Shown here piece by piece: positions 62,074 through 64,000 of a DNA stretch of 64,000 bases. The stretch spans positions 6,681 to 70,680 of the forward strand of contig DASXYL010000052.1 of NCBI GenBank assembly GCA_036502575.1, written 5' to 3'. The notes beneath the pieces were generated by a model. The model did no database searches. It was given only the letters and a program-made list of their open reading frames with translations, and was not told where the DNA came from. Position numbers and translations under genes: made by a program. Each line of letters opens with the position of its first letter. Within the stretch, counting starts at the first letter, position 1. This stretch comes from DASXRA01 sp036502575. Lineage in GTDB: Bacteria; Actinomycetota; Actinomycetes; Mycobacteriales; Jatrophihabitantaceae.

Positions 62074-63807
62074 ATGCGAATCCGTTCGGTACTGGCTGGC
62101 GCCACTGTGTTGTCACTCGCGGCAATCGGGATGCAGGCGACCGCATCGGCCGCTCCCCCGCCCGATCCCGTCACAGCCCGGCTGGCCCAGCTGACGCTCG
62201 AGCAGAAGGTCGGACAGCTGTTCTCGACGTACGTCTACGGCGACTCGGCCACGGCGCCCAGCGCGGCCGACGCCGCCCAGAATCGCGCGCTGTACGGCGT
62301 CGACACCGGCGCCCAGGTGATCGCCAAGTACCACCTCGGCAGCGTCATCTACTTCGCCTGGACCGACAGCCTGAACAACCCCACCCAGATCGCCGGCTTG
62401 TCGAACGGCCTGCAGCAGGCCGCCCACGACAGCGACGGCACCCCGCTGCTGATCAGCACCGACCAGGAGGGCGGCAACGTCACCCGCATCGGCGCGCCCC
62501 TGGCCGTCTCACCCGGCAACATGGCCATCGGCGCGACGTTCTCGCCCGTCGACTCGTACACCATGTCGCGCGCGACCGGCCAGCAACTCAAGGCGATCGG
62601 CATCAACGTCGACGACGCTCCCGTGGTGGACGTCAACACCAACCCGGCCAACACCGCCGACGGCCCACGCTCGTTCGGCGACCAGGCCGTCCCGGCGGCG
62701 GTGCTGGGCACGGCGTCCGTGCTCGGGTACCAGTCGGCGCACGTGGCGGCCACGGCCAAGCACTTCCCGGGCCTGGGTAGCACGAGCATCAACACCGACA
62801 ACGGCATCGCCGTCACCGACGAGACGCGCGCCGACTTCGAGCGCAACGACCTGCCGCCGTTCCGGGCCGCGATCGCCGCCGGCACCGATGAGATCATGGC
62901 CGCGCACATCGTGGCTCCGTCGCTGGATCCGTCCGGGGCACCGGCCAGCCTGTCCGAGCCGATCGTCACCGGCCTGCTACGCAATCAGCTGCACTACGAC
63001 GGCGTGGTCATCACCGACGCGCTGAGCGCCGCCGCGCTGCAGAACGTCGACCCGGCCGAACGCGCCGTGCGAGCGATCGAGGCCGGCGTCGACCAGGCGC
63101 TGATGCCGACCAGCCTGCCCGACGCGTACGCCGCCGTGCTGGCCGCCGTCCACAGTGGACGGATCAGCACCGCCCGCATCGACCAGTCGGTGACCCGGGT
63201 GCTGAAGCTCAAGCAGAAGCTCGGCTTGTTCGACAACGCGATGGTGGACGTGTCGAAGGTGCCGACCAGTGTCGGCACCGCGTCGCAGAACGCCGCCGCG
63301 GCCAGCGTGGCCAAGCACTCGATCACCCTGGTGCGCAACCAGAATCATGTCCTGCCGCTGCACGGTGCCGGTCAGAAGGTCCTGGTCACCGGCTGGGGCG
63401 CGGGCACCACGCAGACGCTCGCCGGCTCGATCGCCACGCACGGCGTGACCACCCAGCGCGTGTACACCGGCGGCGCGCCGTCGCAGGCGTTGATCGACGC
63501 CGCCGTCGCCGCGGCGAACGCCAACGACCAGGTGGTCGTCACCACCGACAACGCCTGGGGCGACACCGGCCAGCAGGCTCTGGTCAGGGCGCTGCTCGCC
63601 ACCGGCAAGCCGGTCGTCGTGGTGTCGGTCGGCGGACCGTACGACCTGGCCTACATCGGCGCGGCACCGACCTACCTGGCCGCCTACGGGTACCAGCCGG
63701 CGACGCTGACCCAGCTGGTCGCGGTGCTGTTCGGCGCCCAGCCCGGTGGCCACCTGCCGGTGACCATCGAGGGATTCGCGGCATACGGCACGGGCGAGCG
63801 TTTTTAG
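62074..63807 (+). CDS. secreted glycoside hydrolase family 3 enzyme
   Basis: A 577-residue exported hydrolase, probably a beta-N-acetylhexosaminidase (NagZ/LpqI-like). ATG 62074 follows GAGGAG and a signal peptide leads to ASAAPPPDP. Catalytic-domain motifs: LGSVIYF, DQEGGNVTRIG (about residue 130), TAKHFPGLGSTSINTD (about 228) and GVVITDALSAAAL with the nucleophile Asp (about 313). NagZ proteins carry KHFPGHG with an acid His on that loop; here it reads KHFPGLG. A C-terminal GH3 domain is present. Peptidoglycan recycling is the likely role. Confidence 0.9.
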   Translation: MRIRSVLAGATVLSLAAIGMQATASAAPPPDPVTARLAQLTLEQKVGQLFSTYVYGDSATAPSAADAAQNRALYGVDTGAQVIAKYHLGSVIYFAWTDSLNNPTQIAGLSNGLQQAAHDSDGTPLLISTDQEGGNVTRIGAPLAVSPGNMAIGATFSPVDSYTMSRATGQQLKAIGINVDDAPVVDVNTNPANTADGPRSFGDQAVPAAVLGTASVLGYQSAHVAATAKHFPGLGSTSINTDNGIAVTDETRADFERNDLPPFRAAIAAGTDEIMAAHIVAPSLDPSGAPASLSEPIVTGLLRNQLHYDGVVITDALSAAALQNVDPAERAVRAIEAGVDQALMPTSLPDAYAAVLAAVHSGRISTARIDQSVTRVLKLKQKLGLFDNAMVDVSKVPTSVGTASQNAAAASVAKHSITLVRNQNHVLPLHGAGQKVLVTGWGAGTTQTLAGSIATHGVTTQRVYTGGAPSQALIDAAVAAANANDQVVVTTDNAWGDTGQQALVRALLATGKPVVVVSVGGPYDLAYIGAAPTYLAAYGYQPATLTQLVAVLFGAQPGGHLPVTIEGFAAYGTGERF

Positions 63808-63816
63808 CGAGCCCGA

Positions 63817-63868
63817 CAAGTTGTCCGCGCTTCGCGACGTCCTGGTGTCGCGAAGCGCGGACAACTTG
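63817..63868. terminator. perfect 22-bp stem after the GH3 gene
   Basis: Arms 63817-63838 and 63847-63868 pair at all 22 positions over the loop GTCCTGGT; each arm contains TTGTCCGCGCTTCGCGAC or its complement. It is among the strongest hairpins of the window and lies 10 bases after the stop. Confidence 0.75.
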
Positions 63869-63890
63869 AGTAACAGGAGTGGGTGAGCCA

Positions 63891-63968
63891 CTAAGAGCCC
63901 GCACGGATAGCGCTTGGGGTCCTGGGGGGCGGCCGAATCCCAGCTGACCTATCCGCGCGAGCTCTTAG
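63891..63968. repeat. 20-bp inverted repeat at the window end
   Basis: Left arm 63891-63910 (CTAAGAGCCCGC...GGATAG) and right arm 63949-63968 pair at 18 of 20 positions across 38 bases. No gene is seen in 63869-64000. It could be a structured RNA, a small mobile-element end or a cruciform. Confidence 0.5.
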
Positions 63969-64000
63969 CCCTCCGCTAGCGCGCCGGGGCGGGTTTCGGG

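Overview
The window is very GC-rich, codes densely on both strands, and uses many GTG and TTG starts, ATGA or GTGA overlaps and leaderless starts. The gene order cysS-rlmB, ispF-ispD-carD, lpqE, radA, disA, Rv3587c-like, mutY, clpC is the one known from Mycobacterium tuberculosis (Rv3579c to Rv3596c). The organism is therefore a high-GC actinomycete; a Frankineae or Jatrophihabitans-like genus is my guess, not proven. No 16S gene is present. LAYOUT: (1) 1-10139, chromosome: end of a HipA-like gene with DUF3037, an L,D-transpeptidase, zinc-free ribosomal proteins L31 and L33 behind a Zur-like box, an FKBP lipoprotein, a small ORF with a strong dyad promoter, a secreted lipase, an AraC/oxidoreductase pair, DUF2071, and an excisionase-type antitoxin with a frameshifted AbiEii-like toxin. 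(2) 10140-36923: two tandem genomic islands at tRNA-Thr(TGT). The intact tRNA is at 36848-36923. Its 3' part is repeated as 46-47 bp direct repeats at 10140 and 19310, and both copies are followed about 93-95 bp later by the same direct-repeat arm sites. No integrase gene remains. Island 1 (10186-19309) is rich in secreted phosphoesterases: a phosphodiester glycosidase, a phospholipase C, an acid-phosphatase-like protein with its signal peptide out of frame, a broken phospholipase C, a metallophosphoesterase and a broken pstB. Island 2 (19357-36847) is a metal-homeostasis block: a five-gene nickel/peptide/opine-type ABC importer, two Cys-rich thioredoxin-like ferredoxins, an EntS-like MFS exporter, a P1B-4 ATPase, a ZnuABC importer with two permeases, a CDF exporter, three ArsR sensors, two Fur/Zur sensors and a duplicated His-rich protein. 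(3) 36924-50046, conserved core: plsC, a GNAT, an orphan MsiK-like ATPase, an F420-type reductase, rlmB, cysS, a trans-sulfuration enzyme, ispF, ispD, carD, lpqE, an SDR, radA and disA. (4) 50047-54021: what I consider the most novel item. A 944-aa LAL-type LuxR regulator lies among three near-identical promoters: a 22-bp operator, exactly 18 bp, then a TAGCGY -10. They drive two small paralogous proteins that start leaderless, plus tiny hydrophobic peptides (19 and 22 aa) coupled by ATGA overlaps. (5) 54068-64000: Rv3587c-like protein, mutY, DUF402, clpC, an ECF sigma/anti-sigma/lipoprotein/membrane protein operon, panD and a secreted GH3 enzyme. A family of three related hairpin repeats (39572, 55581, 56218) and several long perfect hairpins mark gene ends. 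HOW IT WORKS TOGETHER: the islands add phosphate scavenging and nickel/zinc/cobalt import, export and sensing to a core of DNA repair (radA, disA, mutY), rRNA transcription control (carD), isoprenoid precursors (ispDF), pantothenate (panD) and proteolysis (clpC). All functions are from sequence reading alone.
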